A program made the translations under genes and the position numbers. A stretch of 64,000 nucleotides of DNA from positions 62,001 to 126,000 of the forward strand of contig NZ_JOFJ01000018.1 in assembly GCF_000718255.1 (NCBI RefSeq), read 5' to 3'. The first letter of the stretch is position 1. Every line of letters starts with the position of its first letter. The notes beneath the pieces were generated by a model. It made no database searches. It saw only the letters and a list, made by a program, of their open reading frames with translations, and was not told the DNA's origin. Positions 17,744 to 26,139 of the stretch are shown piece by piece. This DNA comes from Spirillospora albida (lineage in GTDB: Bacteria; Actinomycetota; Actinomycetes; Streptosporangiales; Streptosporangiaceae).

Positions 17744-18581
17744 GGTCGTTGAGGGTGCCGTCGGGGCCGAAGAGCTCGGCGCGCCAGCGGGCGAGCAGTT
17801 CGGTGGCGTCGTAGTCGTCGGGGTGGAAGCCCTCGCGCTGGTAGTCGCGGATCCGGGCGCGGAGCTCGCGGCTCAGGAAGGGGGAGCGGCGCAGCGCGCG
17901 GACGCTCGCGGCCAGGCGCCGGGGGTTGTAGGTGGCGGGGTCGGCGAGCATCGACAGGATCGTGGCGACGATCGTGAGGCCGAGAAGACCGAAGCTGGCC
18001 TCCACCATGGTGCGGCGGCGCATCCGCTCGGTGCCGCCGACGGCGCGGTAGACGTCGAACGCGACCGCCTTGTGCTCGGACTCCTCCAGGGCGTGCCAGA
18101 GCAGGACGTTGCGGACCTCGGTGTCGCCGAGCAGCGCCTGCGCGCGGGGGTCGGTGAGCAGGCACTCGGCGAGCGTCGCGGTGTAGTGCTCCAGCGCGGC
18201 GGTGTGGCCGAGCCGGGCCCGGCCCGGCATCAGCCGGTCGCCGAGCGCCAGGCTGCGCTTGACGAACGCGTCCACGCGGTGGGTCGGGTAGCCCATCGCG
18301 CGCAGCGTGGCGTTGAGGGTCTCGTGCTCGCGGCCGTGCACGACCTCCTGGCCGATGAACCCCTTCACCTGCTTCTTCAGCTCCGGGTCGGTGATGCGGC
18401 CGGAGTAGTGGTGGACGGAGCGGATGAAGAACTCCTCGCCCTTGGGGAACATCGCCGACAGGACGGCGACCACATGGCTCATGATCAGGTCGCCGTCGAC
18501 GTAGTGGCGGCGCAGGGAGCCCTTGGGGTAGCTGAAGCGGACGCGGCGTACCTTCACGGAGCGTTCGGGAACGGACGTCAT
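17727..18581 (-). CDS. Metal-dependent hydrolase-like protein (PF10118 type)
   Basis: 284 residues. The pattern matches the predicted metal-dependent hydrolases of the YbcK/PF10118 group: a helical bundle with spaced Glu/His residues (QEVVHGREHETLNATL at about 79-94; HALEESEHKAVAFDVY at about 164-179), reminiscent of di-iron four-helix folds. One hydrophobic helix is visible (about 196-216, LLGLTIVATILSMLA). The ATG overlaps the monooxygenase stop (ATGA), so the two enzymes are co-translated. Co-occurrence with Baeyer-Villiger-type monooxygenases and a TetR regulator is common in actinobacteria and suggests breakdown of a lipophilic ketone or ester; the substrate is unknown. Confidence 0.75.
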   Translation of the reverse strand: MTSVPERSVKVRRVRFSYPKGSLRRHYVDGDLIMSHVVAVLSAMFPKGEEFFIRSVHHYSGRITDPELKKQVKGFIGQEVVHGREHETLNATLRAMGYPTHRVDAFVKRSLALGDRLMPGRARLGHTAALEHYTATLAECLLTDPRAQALLGDTEVRNVLLWHALEESEHKAVAFDVYRAVGGTERMRRRTMVEASFGLLGLTIVATILSMLADPATYNPRRLAASVRALRRSPFLSRELRARIRDYQREGFHPDDYDATELLARWRAELFGPDGTLNDRLASA

Positions 18582-20062
18582 ATGGGCCTCGTCTCGTAGG
18601 TGTAGTCGTCCAGGGGGAACGTGGCGGCGGCCTCGCGGGCCTGCGCCGAACTGGTCGGCCGCAGGTAGGGGACGTCGCCGTGGTGGTCGAAGTAGTAGCT
18701 GTTGGCCGTCGCGCAGCGGCCGGTGAAGACCGAGCCGGCGAGGCGGCGGCGCATCCCGGCCGTCCACCGCTCGGTCGGCTCCGCCCGGACCTCGACGCAG
18801 GTCGCGCCGCGCCGGCGGGCCTCGGTGAGCACCCGGACGACGTGCGCGGCGGTCGTCTCGACGAGCTGGTGCCAGGTGCCGCCGACCCACCCGTAGGGGC
18901 CGAACATCATGAAGTGGTTCGGGAGGCCGGGCAGCGACACGCCCTCGTAGGAGGCGAGCCGGTCGGTGGCGTAGCGGTCGGCGAGGTCGAAGCCGCCCCG
19001 GCCGCGGACGGGGGTGCGGCGGAACACCTCGGGGTCGGTGGACAGCCGGAACCCGGTCGCGAGGACGATCACGTCGGCGGGCCGCTCCGTGCCGTCGCCG
19101 GTGCGGATCCCGGCCTTGGTGACCGTCTCGATGGGGTCGGTGACGAGCGTGACGTCCGGCCGGTTGAACGTCTTGAGGTAGGTGTTGGACACGGACGGCC
19201 GCTTGCACCCGAATCCGTAGTCGGGGGTCAGCCGGCGCCGGACGTCAGGGTCGCGGACCTGCGTCCGGTACCAGGCGGTCAGGAGCCGCTCCAGGGTGCG
19301 GGTGACGGCCGGGCGGTGCCCGACCACGCTGTCGATCAGCAGGAACTCGGCGCCGCGCGTGCTCGCCCGCCGCACCGCCTGCTGGACGCGCGGCGCCCGC
19401 CGGTAGAGCCGCCGCAGCGCGGCCGGGGTGCGGGCGTCCGGTTTGGGGGCGATCCAGATGGGGGTGCGCTGGTAGACGTCCAGGTGGGCGACCTGCGGGG
19501 CGATCTCGGGGACGAGCTGGACGGCGCTGGCGCCCGTCCCGATGACGGCGACCCGCCTGCCGCGCAGCGGGGCCTCGTGGTCCCAGCGCGACGACGACAG
19601 CACGTCGCCCGCGAAGTCCCCGATGCCCGGGATGCCGGCGTCCTTGGGATCGACGAACACCCCGATCGCCGACACCACGAACCGGGCGGTGACCTCCCCT
19701 GACGGTGTCGCGAGCCGCCATTGGTGCCGTTCCTCGTCCCAGTCGCGGCGGAGGACCTCGGCGCCGAGGCGGATGTGCTCGCGGATCCCGTAGCGGTCGG
19801 CGAGGCCGTCCACGTACGCCTTGACCTCGTGTCCGGGGGCGAAGACCCGGCTCCAGGACGGGTTGAGCGCGTAGGAGAACTGGTACGCCTGCGCGGGGAC
19901 GTCCACGCCGATGCCGGGATAGGTGTTGTCCCGCCAGGTGCCGCCGATGTCGGAGGCCCGCTCCAGGATGACGAAGTCGGTGATGCCCGCGCGGCGCAGC
20001 GCGATGCCCATGCCGATCCCGCTCAGCCCGGCCCCGATGATCGCGACTTCGGCGTCCGGCAT
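18578..20062 (-). CDS. FAD/NADPH-dependent monooxygenase, Baeyer-Villiger type (variant fingerprint)
   Basis: 494 residues. The FAD-binding GAGLSGIG lies at residues 9-16, DIGGTWRDNTYPG is the typical BVMO segment, and the NADPH Rossmann motif is GTGASAVQ (about 178-185). The family fingerprint F-x-G-x-x-x-H-x-x-x-W-(P/D) appears as FAGDVLSSSRWD, with Ser where His is expected. ATG 20062 is preceded by GGAGG at 4-nt spacing. It heads an operon with the PF10118-type hydrolase and is divergent from a TetR regulator. It probably inserts oxygen into a ketone to give an ester, which the partner could hydrolyse. The Ser substitution leaves the exact chemistry open. Confidence 0.85.
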   Translation of the reverse strand: MPDAEVAIIGAGLSGIGMGIALRRAGITDFVILERASDIGGTWRDNTYPGIGVDVPAQAYQFSYALNPSWSRVFAPGHEVKAYVDGLADRYGIREHIRLGAEVLRRDWDEERHQWRLATPSGEVTARFVVSAIGVFVDPKDAGIPGIGDFAGDVLSSSRWDHEAPLRGRRVAVIGTGASAVQLVPEIAPQVAHLDVYQRTPIWIAPKPDARTPAALRRLYRRAPRVQQAVRRASTRGAEFLLIDSVVGHRPAVTRTLERLLTAWYRTQVRDPDVRRRLTPDYGFGCKRPSVSNTYLKTFNRPDVTLVTDPIETVTKAGIRTGDGTERPADVIVLATGFRLSTDPEVFRRTPVRGRGGFDLADRYATDRLASYEGVSLPGLPNHFMMFGPYGWVGGTWHQLVETTAAHVVRVLTEARRRGATCVEVRAEPTERWTAGMRRRLAGSVFTGRCATANSYYFDHHGDVPYLRPTSSAQAREAAATFPLDDYTYETRPI

Positions 20063-20093
20063 GGGGCCTCCCTGCTGTTGGAATGCTTGTCCA

Positions 20094-20123
20094 ATAATCT
20101 GCACATGTAACAGATTTCGTCAA
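20094..20123 (-). promoter_or_regulatory. Promoter of the monooxygenase operon with TetR-type dyad
   Basis: On the minus strand, TTGACG (20123-20118) and GATTAT (20099-20094) are separated by 18 bp, a good vegetative promoter. An inverted repeat ATCTG-N9-CAGAT (20097-20115) overlaps the -10 and lies inside the spacer, a suitable repressor site. A directly repeated ATGTAA (20105-20110 and 20125-20130) lies toward the regulator gene. Repression by the divergent TetR protein is inferred. Confidence 0.6.
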
Positions 20124-20150
20124 GATGTAAACCGGGTTAAGCTGCCTGAC

Positions 20151-20792
20151 ATGGGGATCGTCCACGGCCTGTTCCAGCGCGCGCGCAGCGCGCCGCCGCA
20201 CGGGGACGGGACGGCCGAGCGGGTGCTGGACGCCGCCCTCCGGCAGGCCGAGGACTTCGGCGTCCGCCGCTTCACCATCGACGACGTCGCCCGCCGCTGC
20301 GGGCTGTCCCGGGTGACCATCTACCGGCATTTCCCGAAGAAGGACGCCCTGCTGGACGCGATCCTGCTCCGGGAGATGCGGCGCTTCCTCACCAGGGCCG
20401 ACGCGGTCATCGCCGCCCAGTCCACCCCGGAGGACCGGCTCGTCGAGGGCCTGCTGTTCTGCCTCGACTTCCTGCGCGGGCACCGCCTGCTGAACCGGCT
20501 GCTGCGCACCGAGCCGGAGTTCATCCTCCCGCACCTGACGACCCGCGCCGCGGGCCCGATCGCCGAGGCCCGCGCCTGGATCGGCGGCCATGTCCGCGCG
20601 GAGATCGCCGCCGGGCGCCTGGACGTCCCCGACGCCGACGTCGACTACTTCGCCGAACTCGTGATCAGGGGCGTGATCTCGTTCGTCCTGACCCCCGAGA
20701 CGGTCCTCCCCCTGGACGACCCGGACGCCCGCCGCCGCCTGGCCGACCTCTACCTGGCCCCCTTCGCCCGCCACTTCCGCCCGGAGACCTGA
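20151..20792 (+). CDS. TetR-family regulator divergent from the monooxygenase operon
   Basis: 213 residues. The N-terminal helix-turn-helix (about 20-66) has FTIDDVARRCGLSRVTIYRHFPKKDALLDA, typical of TetR. The C-terminal ligand domain (about 80-205) is generic, with the RxEPEF-type helix seen in many TetR proteins. ATG 20151 lies 7 nt after a TAAGCT hexamer, so the mRNA may be leaderless. The 88-bp divergent gap with a strong promoter and dyad points to local control of the monooxygenase/hydrolase pair. It resembles the Lcp-associated TetR at 26140-26829 in its helix-turn-helix and FATKDALxEL-like helix region, but it is a separate gene. Confidence 0.9.
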   Translation: MGIVHGLFQRARSAPPHGDGTAERVLDAALRQAEDFGVRRFTIDDVARRCGLSRVTIYRHFPKKDALLDAILLREMRRFLTRADAVIAAQSTPEDRLVEGLLFCLDFLRGHRLLNRLLRTEPEFILPHLTTRAAGPIAEARAWIGGHVRAEIAAGRLDVPDADVDYFAELVIRGVISFVLTPETVLPLDDPDARRRLADLYLAPFARHFRPET

Positions 20793-20973
20793 CGGGGGAC
20801 CGGATCGCGTATTACAGGTGCAGACGGCGCCAGGAAGACGCGGTGGGCTCTGTTCGCCCACGCCGATCGTTACGAAGCTGCGGCGTCATCTGCGACTTAC
20901 GCCACCTACCAGTGCACCGCTGGCGTCCCCTCCGAAGACCTCCGGCCGTCCGTCGGCGTTGCGGGTGTCATGG

Positions 20974-21363
20974 CTACCCGTCTGCCCGGGGCGGCACCCG
21001 CCGAGAAGGGCGTGGCCCCAGGGGACTTCCCGCATACCCGGTGGCGGCGGAGTGACCGGGTTCCTTGAGTTCGATGAAGATCGCGTGGCTCGGGGTGTCG
21101 CCGATGTTCTCGCCCGCGTGCTCCTGGGCGTCGAGCCATCGCACCTGTCCGGTCTCCAGTTCGACTTCCGCCTCCTTGCCGCCGGCGGTTAGGCGGCGCG
21201 TGAAGGACGCCAGCGGGACCATCACGGTGTCGGGGTGGCCGTGCGCTGCGGTCTTGTCGCCGGGGTGGTCCCGGTACTCCAGCACCCTGACGCGCTCGTT
21301 TTCGAAGAGCACCGTGTACAGCTCGGGATCGGTCACAACGGGATCGTGGGGATCGTGGCTCAT
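20974..21363 (-). CDS. Small cupin-domain protein
   Basis: 129 residues. A single beta-barrel cupin is suggested by HGHPDTVMVPL (motif 1 with His residues) and the later segment EHAGENIGDTPSHAIFIELKE (motif 2). ATG 21363 has GGAGG 5 nt upstream. The C-terminal 25 residues are Pro/Arg/Gly-rich and probably disordered. Related small cupins are described as cytoplasmic proteins of unknown function. It is divergent from a TetR gene, with a perfect palindrome between them, so this looks like a regulator-target pair. No enzymatic role can be assigned. Confidence 0.75.
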   Translation of the reverse strand: MSHDPHDPVVTDPELYTVLFENERVRVLEYRDHPGDKTAAHGHPDTVMVPLASFTRRLTAGGKEAEVELETGQVRWLDAQEHAGENIGDTPSHAIFIELKEPGHSAATGYAGSPLGPRPSRRVPPRADG

Positions 21364-21392
21364 GGACGCCTCCGCATGGGCTCTCCGTAGCT

Positions 21393-21414
21393 CCATGGGA
21401 CTTGAGTCCCATGG
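21393..21414. promoter_or_regulatory. Perfect palindromic operator between cupin and TetR genes
   Basis: Two 10-bp arms (CCATGGGACT at 21393-21402 and its exact complement at 21405-21414) flank a 2-nt centre. It lies 30 bp before the cupin start and 21 bp before the tetR start. A direct repeat GTACCAT (21422-21428 and 21441-21447) follows. TTGAGT (21402-21407) and TACCAT (21423-21428) could form the tetR promoter. Probable TetR binding site. Confidence 0.65.
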
Positions 21415-21434
21415 GATGAAAGTACCATGATGGC

Positions 21435-22031
21435 ATGTCGGTACCATATGAGCTGATCGGCCGTCGCGAGCAGAAGGCCCGCACCCGCGCGGCGCTGGTC
21501 GACGCCGCCCGCCGCCTGCTCGGTCAAGGAACCGAACCCACGGTGGAAGAAGCGGCCGCCGCGGCCGGCGTCTCCCGCACCACCGCCTACCGCTACTTCG
21601 CCAACCAGCGAGCTCTGCTGGCCGCAGCCCACCCCGAGATCGAGCAGACCTCCCTGCTGCCCGACGACCCACCTGACGACCCAGCCACCCGCCTGGCCCT
21701 GGTCATGCAGGCGTTCACCCAGCTCACCCTGGACTGGGAGCAGCAACTGCGCAGCTCGCTGCGGCTGTCACTGGAACCGGAGGCCGGCCGGCCGACACTG
21801 CGCGGCGGCCGGGCCATCGGCTGGATCGAAGACGCCCTTGCCCCGCTCGCCCACACCCATCCCGGCCTGGACATCCGCCGGCTCGCCGTGGCGATCCGAT
21901 CGGCCACCGGCATCGAAACGCTGATCTGGCTGACCGACATCGCGGGCCTCACCCGGCAACAGGCCACCGAGATCATGCGCCAGACCGCGCAGGCACTCCT
22001 CACCGCAGCCCTCGTCCAGCACCGGAGTTGA
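21435..22031 (+). CDS. TetR-family transcriptional regulator
   Basis: 198 residues. The helix-turn-helix (about 12-60) contains EAAAAAGVSRTTAYRYFANQRALLAA. The C-terminal domain (about 75-195) is an all-helical ligand pocket without recognisable specificity. The ATG lies exactly 6 nt after a TACCAT hexamer and has no ribosome-binding site, suggesting leaderless translation. The palindrome at 21393-21414 lies just upstream, so autoregulation and control of the divergent cupin gene are likely. Confidence 0.9.
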   Translation: MSVPYELIGRREQKARTRAALVDAARRLLGQGTEPTVEEAAAAAGVSRTTAYRYFANQRALLAAAHPEIEQTSLLPDDPPDDPATRLALVMQAFTQLTLDWEQQLRSSLRLSLEPEAGRPTLRGGRAIGWIEDALAPLAHTHPGLDIRRLAVAIRSATGIETLIWLTDIAGLTRQQATEIMRQTAQALLTAALVQHRS

Positions 22032-22195
22032 GGAATCCGGCGACCTTCCTGGTGCGGTGGTGCCTCGCGTCACCCGGCTCAGCGGCATATCCGTTGGATC
22101 TTCGGCGGTCGCTGGCGGGATCCCGTATTGACGCCGCCTCCCGGGTGCTCCACAGTCTCCAGAACGATCACCCCCCGACCCCCGAGAGGGCCGCC

Positions 22196-22990
22196 ATGTC
22201 CGCCGCCGGAATCGCCGGAACCCGACTGCTCGTCGAGGATGCCCTGCGCGTCGTCCAGGGCCTGACCGCCGACGACTGGAACCGCGAGAGCGCGTGTCCC
22301 GGCTGGCGGGTGCAGGACGTCATCGTCCACATGGCGTTCTTCTTCAACACCCTCGCCGACCCGTCCTGCCTGCCGCAGGACAAGACCATCACCCAGGCCG
22401 AACGCCTCAACGACGCCGCCGTCCGGGAGCGCGCCCACTGGACGCCCGAGCAGGCCGCCGCGTACTACGCGGAGCAGTCCGCCGCGGGGCTCGCGGTGCT
22501 GGAGATGCTGGAGGCGCCGGGAACGGCCGAGACCGCGATCCCGCTCGCGGACCTCGGGACGTACCGGCTGTCGGAGATGAGCACCACCGCGGCGTTCGAC
22601 CATCTCGTCCATCTCGCGTGCGACCTGCTCGCCCCGCACGGCCCGATCGCGCAGCCGCCGATCCCGATGGACGACGCCCGGCTGGCCCCCGCGCTCGACT
22701 GGATGCTGTCCGGCCTGCCGCAGATGTGCGGCAAGGCTCTGTACCCGGTGCTGACCCGTCCGCTCGGGCTGCGCCTGGAGGGGCCGGGCGGACGGCGGGT
22801 CGTCCTGGAGCGCGACTCCGGCGCCGTCCGCGTCGCCGAGGCCGCGGCGCTGCCGGACGACGTCGTGACCTCGTCCACCGTGGAATTCCTGCGCTGGTCC
22901 ACCACCCGCTCGGACTGGCGCGACGCCACCGCCGTCAGCGGCGACGCCGCCTACGCCGCGGCCGTCCTGGACGCCATCGACATCGTCTGA
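22196..22990 (+). CDS. Maleylpyruvate isomerase/mycothiol-dependent (DinB-like) protein
   Basis: 264 residues. The N-terminal half matches the MDMPI/DinB-2 four-helix fold: WNRESACPGWRVQDVIVHMA (about 24-43), with the characteristic W-x-x-P-(S/G)-W and a metal-ligand His in VIVHMA. A second His pair lies in AFDHLVHLACDL. The C-terminal half (about 170-264) resembles the SCP2-like tail of such proteins. Members use mycothiol or an unknown thiol cofactor in isomerase or detoxification reactions. ATG 22196 follows GAGAGG at moderate spacing; an earlier in-frame TTG (22028) would add unconserved sequence. Neighbours do not suggest a substrate. Confidence 0.75.
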   Translation: MSAAGIAGTRLLVEDALRVVQGLTADDWNRESACPGWRVQDVIVHMAFFFNTLADPSCLPQDKTITQAERLNDAAVRERAHWTPEQAAAYYAEQSAAGLAVLEMLEAPGTAETAIPLADLGTYRLSEMSTTAAFDHLVHLACDLLAPHGPIAQPPIPMDDARLAPALDWMLSGLPQMCGKALYPVLTRPLGLRLEGPGGRRVVLERDSGAVRVAEAAALPDDVVTSSTVEFLRWSTTRSDWRDATAVSGDAAYAAAVLDAIDIV

Positions 22991-23020
22991 CCGGGACCGA
23001 TGTGCCGCACCGGCCGGGAA

Positions 23021-23038
23021 TATACCCCAGGGGGTATA
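23021..23038 (+). promoter_or_regulatory. CsoR/CstR-type operator overlapping the CoA-disulfide reductase promoter
   Basis: A perfect inverted repeat TATACCCC-AG-GGGGTATA. This ATACCCC...GGGGTAT pattern is the established operator type of CsoR-family repressors, including the copper sensor CsoR and the persulfide sensor CstR. It lies 62 bp before the GTG and ends in TATAGG, a possible -10. No csoR-like gene is in the window, so the regulator must act from elsewhere. Confidence 0.75.
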
Positions 23039-23100
23039 GGTTGACGGGTGTGTGCGGGCGCGCACCGGGCCGCCCGCCGCCCGGTACGGAGGGTGCGACG

Positions 23101-24717
23101 GTGAAGACCGTGATCATCGGTGGGGTGGCCGGCGGGATGTCGGCGGCGACGCGGCTGCGGCGGCTGGACGAGTCGGCCGAGATCGTGGTGCTGGAGCGCA
23201 GCGGCCACGTCTCCTACGCCAACTGCGGCCTGCCCTACCACCTGGGCGGCGTGATCCCCGAGCGGGACGCGCTGCTCCTCCAGACCCCCGAGAGCCTGCG
23301 CGCCCGGTTCGCCCTGGACGTCCGCGTCCGGCACGAGGTGACCGGCATCGACACCGCCGCGCGCACCCTGACCGTGCGGGACGCGGTGTCCGGGAGCACC
23401 TACACCGAGACCTACGACCACCTGGTGCTCTCGCCCGGCGCGGCCCCGTTCGTGCCGGACGTGCCCGGCGTCGAGCGGGCCCACGCGCTCCGCACCGTCG
23501 AGGACCTGGACGCCCTGGTCCGCGCCCTGGACGCCGCGCCCCGCACCGCGGTGGTGGCCGGCGGCGGGTTCGTCGGCCTGGAGACCGCCGAGAACCTGCG
23601 CCGCCGCGGCCTCGACGTGACCGTGGTGGAGCTCGCCGACCAGGTGCTGGCGCCGCTCGACCCCGAGCTCGCGGCGCTCGTCCACGCCGAGCTGCGGCGC
23701 AACGGCGTCGCCGTGGAGCTCGGCACGTCCCTGTCCGCCGTCGGCCCCCGCGAGGTGGAGCTGGCGAGCGGGCGGCGGCTGCCCGCGGACCTGGTCGTCC
23801 TCGCGATCGGCGTCCGCCCCGACATCGCCCTGGCCCGCGCGGCGGGACTCGCCATCGGCCCGCGCGGCGGCATCGCCGTGGACGCCCGGATGCGCACCAG
23901 CGACCCCCGGGTCTTCGCGGTCGGCGACGCCGCCGAGAAGGCCGACGCGGTCGGCGACGGGCCCGTCCTGGTGCCGCTCGCCAACGCCGCCAACCGCGCC
24001 GGACGGCAGGTCGCCGACGTGATCGCCGGACGGGACGCCGACCTCGCGCCCAGCCTCGGCACCGCCATCGTGGCGGTGTTCGGCCTGACCGTCGCCGTCA
24101 CCGGCTGGAACGAGAAGCGCGCCCGCGCGGCCGGCCGCCCCCACCAGGCGGTCCACACCCACCCGGCCTCGCACGCCGGCTACTACCCGGGCGCCGCGCC
24201 GATGGCCCTCAAGCTCGTCTTCGACCCGTCCGACGGGCGGATCCTCGGGGCGCAGGGCGTCGGCACCGACGGCGTCGACAAGCGCATCGACGTCATCGCG
24301 ACCGCCATGCGCGGCGGCCTGCGCGCCGCCGACCTCGCCGACCTCGAGCTGGCGTACGCGCCGCAGTTCGGCTCCGCCAAGGACCCGGTGAACATGCTCG
24401 GCTACATCGCGGGGAACGTGGCGTCGGGCGACGGGCCGTCCGTCCAGTGGCACGAGCTGGACGAGGCCGTCGCGGCGGGCGCGGTGCTCGTCGACGTCCG
24501 CACCCCGGGCGAGTTCGCGGCCGGGCACATCCCCGGCGCGGTCAACGTCCCGCTGGACGAGCTGCGCGACCGGGCGGCCGGGCTGCCCGACGCCCCGCTG
24601 ATCGTCTACTGCGGCGTCGGGCTGCGCGCCCACACCGCGTCCCGCCTGCTGGCCGGCCTGGGCCGCCGCGCGGCCAACCTGGACGGCGGCTACCGCACCT
24701 GGTCCGCCGCCGCCTGA
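23101..24717 (+). CDS. CoA-disulfide reductase-like flavoprotein fused to rhodanese domain
   Basis: 538 residues. FAD Rossmann motif GGVAGGMSAATRLRR (about 7-21), redox Cys42 in SYANCGLPYHLGG (single-Cys CoADR/NADH peroxidase class), NAD(P)H motif GGGFVGLETAENL (about 160), second FAD motif VFAVGDAAE (about 280) and a dimerisation domain (about 330-440). The C-terminal rhodanese domain (about 445-538) has active-site Cys in IVYCGVGLRAH. CoADR-RHD fusions reduce CoA disulfides, persulfides or polysulfides. GTG 23101 follows GGAGGG. The upstream CsoR/CstR-type operator agrees with a role in reactive-sulfur handling. Confidence 0.93.
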   Translation: MKTVIIGGVAGGMSAATRLRRLDESAEIVVLERSGHVSYANCGLPYHLGGVIPERDALLLQTPESLRARFALDVRVRHEVTGIDTAARTLTVRDAVSGSTYTETYDHLVLSPGAAPFVPDVPGVERAHALRTVEDLDALVRALDAAPRTAVVAGGGFVGLETAENLRRRGLDVTVVELADQVLAPLDPELAALVHAELRRNGVAVELGTSLSAVGPREVELASGRRLPADLVVLAIGVRPDIALARAAGLAIGPRGGIAVDARMRTSDPRVFAVGDAAEKADAVGDGPVLVPLANAANRAGRQVADVIAGRDADLAPSLGTAIVAVFGLTVAVTGWNEKRARAAGRPHQAVHTHPASHAGYYPGAAPMALKLVFDPSDGRILGAQGVGTDGVDKRIDVIATAMRGGLRAADLADLELAYAPQFGSAKDPVNMLGYIAGNVASGDGPSVQWHELDEAVAAGAVLVDVRTPGEFAAGHIPGAVNVPLDELRDRAAGLPDAPLIVYCGVGLRAHTASRLLAGLGRRAANLDGGYRTWSAAA

Positions 24718-24727
24718 AGCGCGCCCT

Positions 24728-25957
24728 CTACGGCGGGGGCAGGAGGGTGACGCGGACGGTGGTGCCGCCGCCCGGGCCGCCCGTCATGGCGACGGTGCCG
24801 CCGTGCATCTGGACGATCTCCTTGACGATGGCGAGGCCGATGCCGGTGCCGCCGATGGCCTGCTCCTCGGAGTGGGGGGCGCGGTAGAAGGCGTCGAACG
24901 CGCGGGCCGCCTCCTCCTCGGTGACGCCGACACCGGTGTCGTGGATGGCGATGGCGGGGCCGGGATCGCCGGTGACCGCGACGTCGATGCGCCCGCCGCC
25001 GGGGGTGAACTTGATGGCGTTGCCGAGCAGGTGGACCAGCGCGATCCGGATCCGCTGCGGGTCGACCCATGCCGTGACCGGACGCGGCGCGTCCAGGACG
25101 AGGGTGTGGCCGCGGTGCCCGGCCTTCTCTCCGGCCTCGGCCACCGCCTCGGCCACCAGGGCGGACAGGTCGGCGGGCTCGGGGTTGAAGGAGACGCTCT
25201 GGGCGCTGAGGCTGGCGAGCAGCAGCAGCTCGTCGAGCCGTTCCAGCAGCCGGTCGCTGTTGCGTTCGATGACCTCCATGAAGCGCTGCTGGGTGTCGGG
25301 GTCGATGTCGCCCTCGCGGACCAGGTCCAGGTAGGTGCGGATCGAGGTCAGCGGTGTGCGCAGCTCATGGTTGATGTTGCGCAGGAACGTCTGCTTGAGG
25401 TCGTCCAGCTCCTGGAGCCGCTGGGCGACCTGCTCGGCCTGCCGGCCCTCGTGGTGGTGCTCCAGCAGCGCCACCACGCAGACGGCCAGCGCCCGCAGCG
25501 CGGCGCACTGCTCGGGGGACAGCCGGCGCGAACGCCGGTCCAGCACGCACACGGTGCCCAGCACGTACCCCCGGTCGCTGACGACCGGCACACCCGCGTA
25601 GAACCGGATCCACGGGTCGCCGACGACCGCCGGGTCGATGTGGAACCGCGGGTCCTTGAGCGCGTCGGGCACCAGCAGCATCTCCCGCGAGCAGATGACG
25701 TGCGGGCAGAACCCGGTGCGCCGGCTCACCGCGGTGATGTCCAGCCCGAAGCGGCCCACGAGGTGCTGGAGGCGGTCGCCGACGAGATTGACCAGCCCGA
25801 TCGGCGTCCGGCAGATCCGCGCGGCGAGCTCCGCGACCCCCGTCAGGGACGGCTCAAGGGAGACGTCGACGGCGCCGAGGTCGGTCAGGTCACGGACCCG
25901 CTCCTCCTCGTCGGGCGGGAGCGGGGCGGACCCCTCCGGGAGCGGCGGCTCACCCAT
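24728..25957 (-). CDS. GAF-domain sensor histidine kinase
   Basis: 409 residues and soluble. The GAF domain (about 25-165) contains FCPHVICSREMLLVPDALKD, typical of the GAF group found in phytochrome-like and cyanobacterial kinases. HisKA has RNINHELRTPLTSIRTYLD (about 190-255). The HATPase has GNAIKFTPGG (N), HDTGVGVTEEE (G1) and GTGIGLAIVKEI (G2). Domain order and length match the kinase at 12548-13762, so these are paralogues. It is monocistronic, 10 bp from the convergent CoADR gene, with no adjacent response regulator. The signal and partner are unknown. Confidence 0.9.
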   Translation of the reverse strand: MGEPPLPEGSAPLPPDEEERVRDLTDLGAVDVSLEPSLTGVAELAARICRTPIGLVNLVGDRLQHLVGRFGLDITAVSRRTGFCPHVICSREMLLVPDALKDPRFHIDPAVVGDPWIRFYAGVPVVSDRGYVLGTVCVLDRRSRRLSPEQCAALRALAVCVVALLEHHHEGRQAEQVAQRLQELDDLKQTFLRNINHELRTPLTSIRTYLDLVREGDIDPDTQQRFMEVIERNSDRLLERLDELLLLASLSAQSVSFNPEPADLSALVAEAVAEAGEKAGHRGHTLVLDAPRPVTAWVDPQRIRIALVHLLGNAIKFTPGGGRIDVAVTGDPGPAIAIHDTGVGVTEEEAARAFDAFYRAPHSEEQAIGGTGIGLAIVKEIVQMHGGTVAMTGGPGGGTTVRVTLLPPP

Positions 25958-26139
25958 GACCGCGCCCTGGCACGCCTGTGCCGCGCGGGCGGGCCGCCCG
26001 GCCCGCCGCAGCGGTCATCACGCTGGACACGACCTACCGCCATCGTCTGGGCTTCCGCCGTCCGGAAACGGCCTGAGCAGCATGAACGTACCCCGGGGCG
26101 CCCAAGATCACCCGCCTGCCGCGCCGGTCGGCGGGGGAC

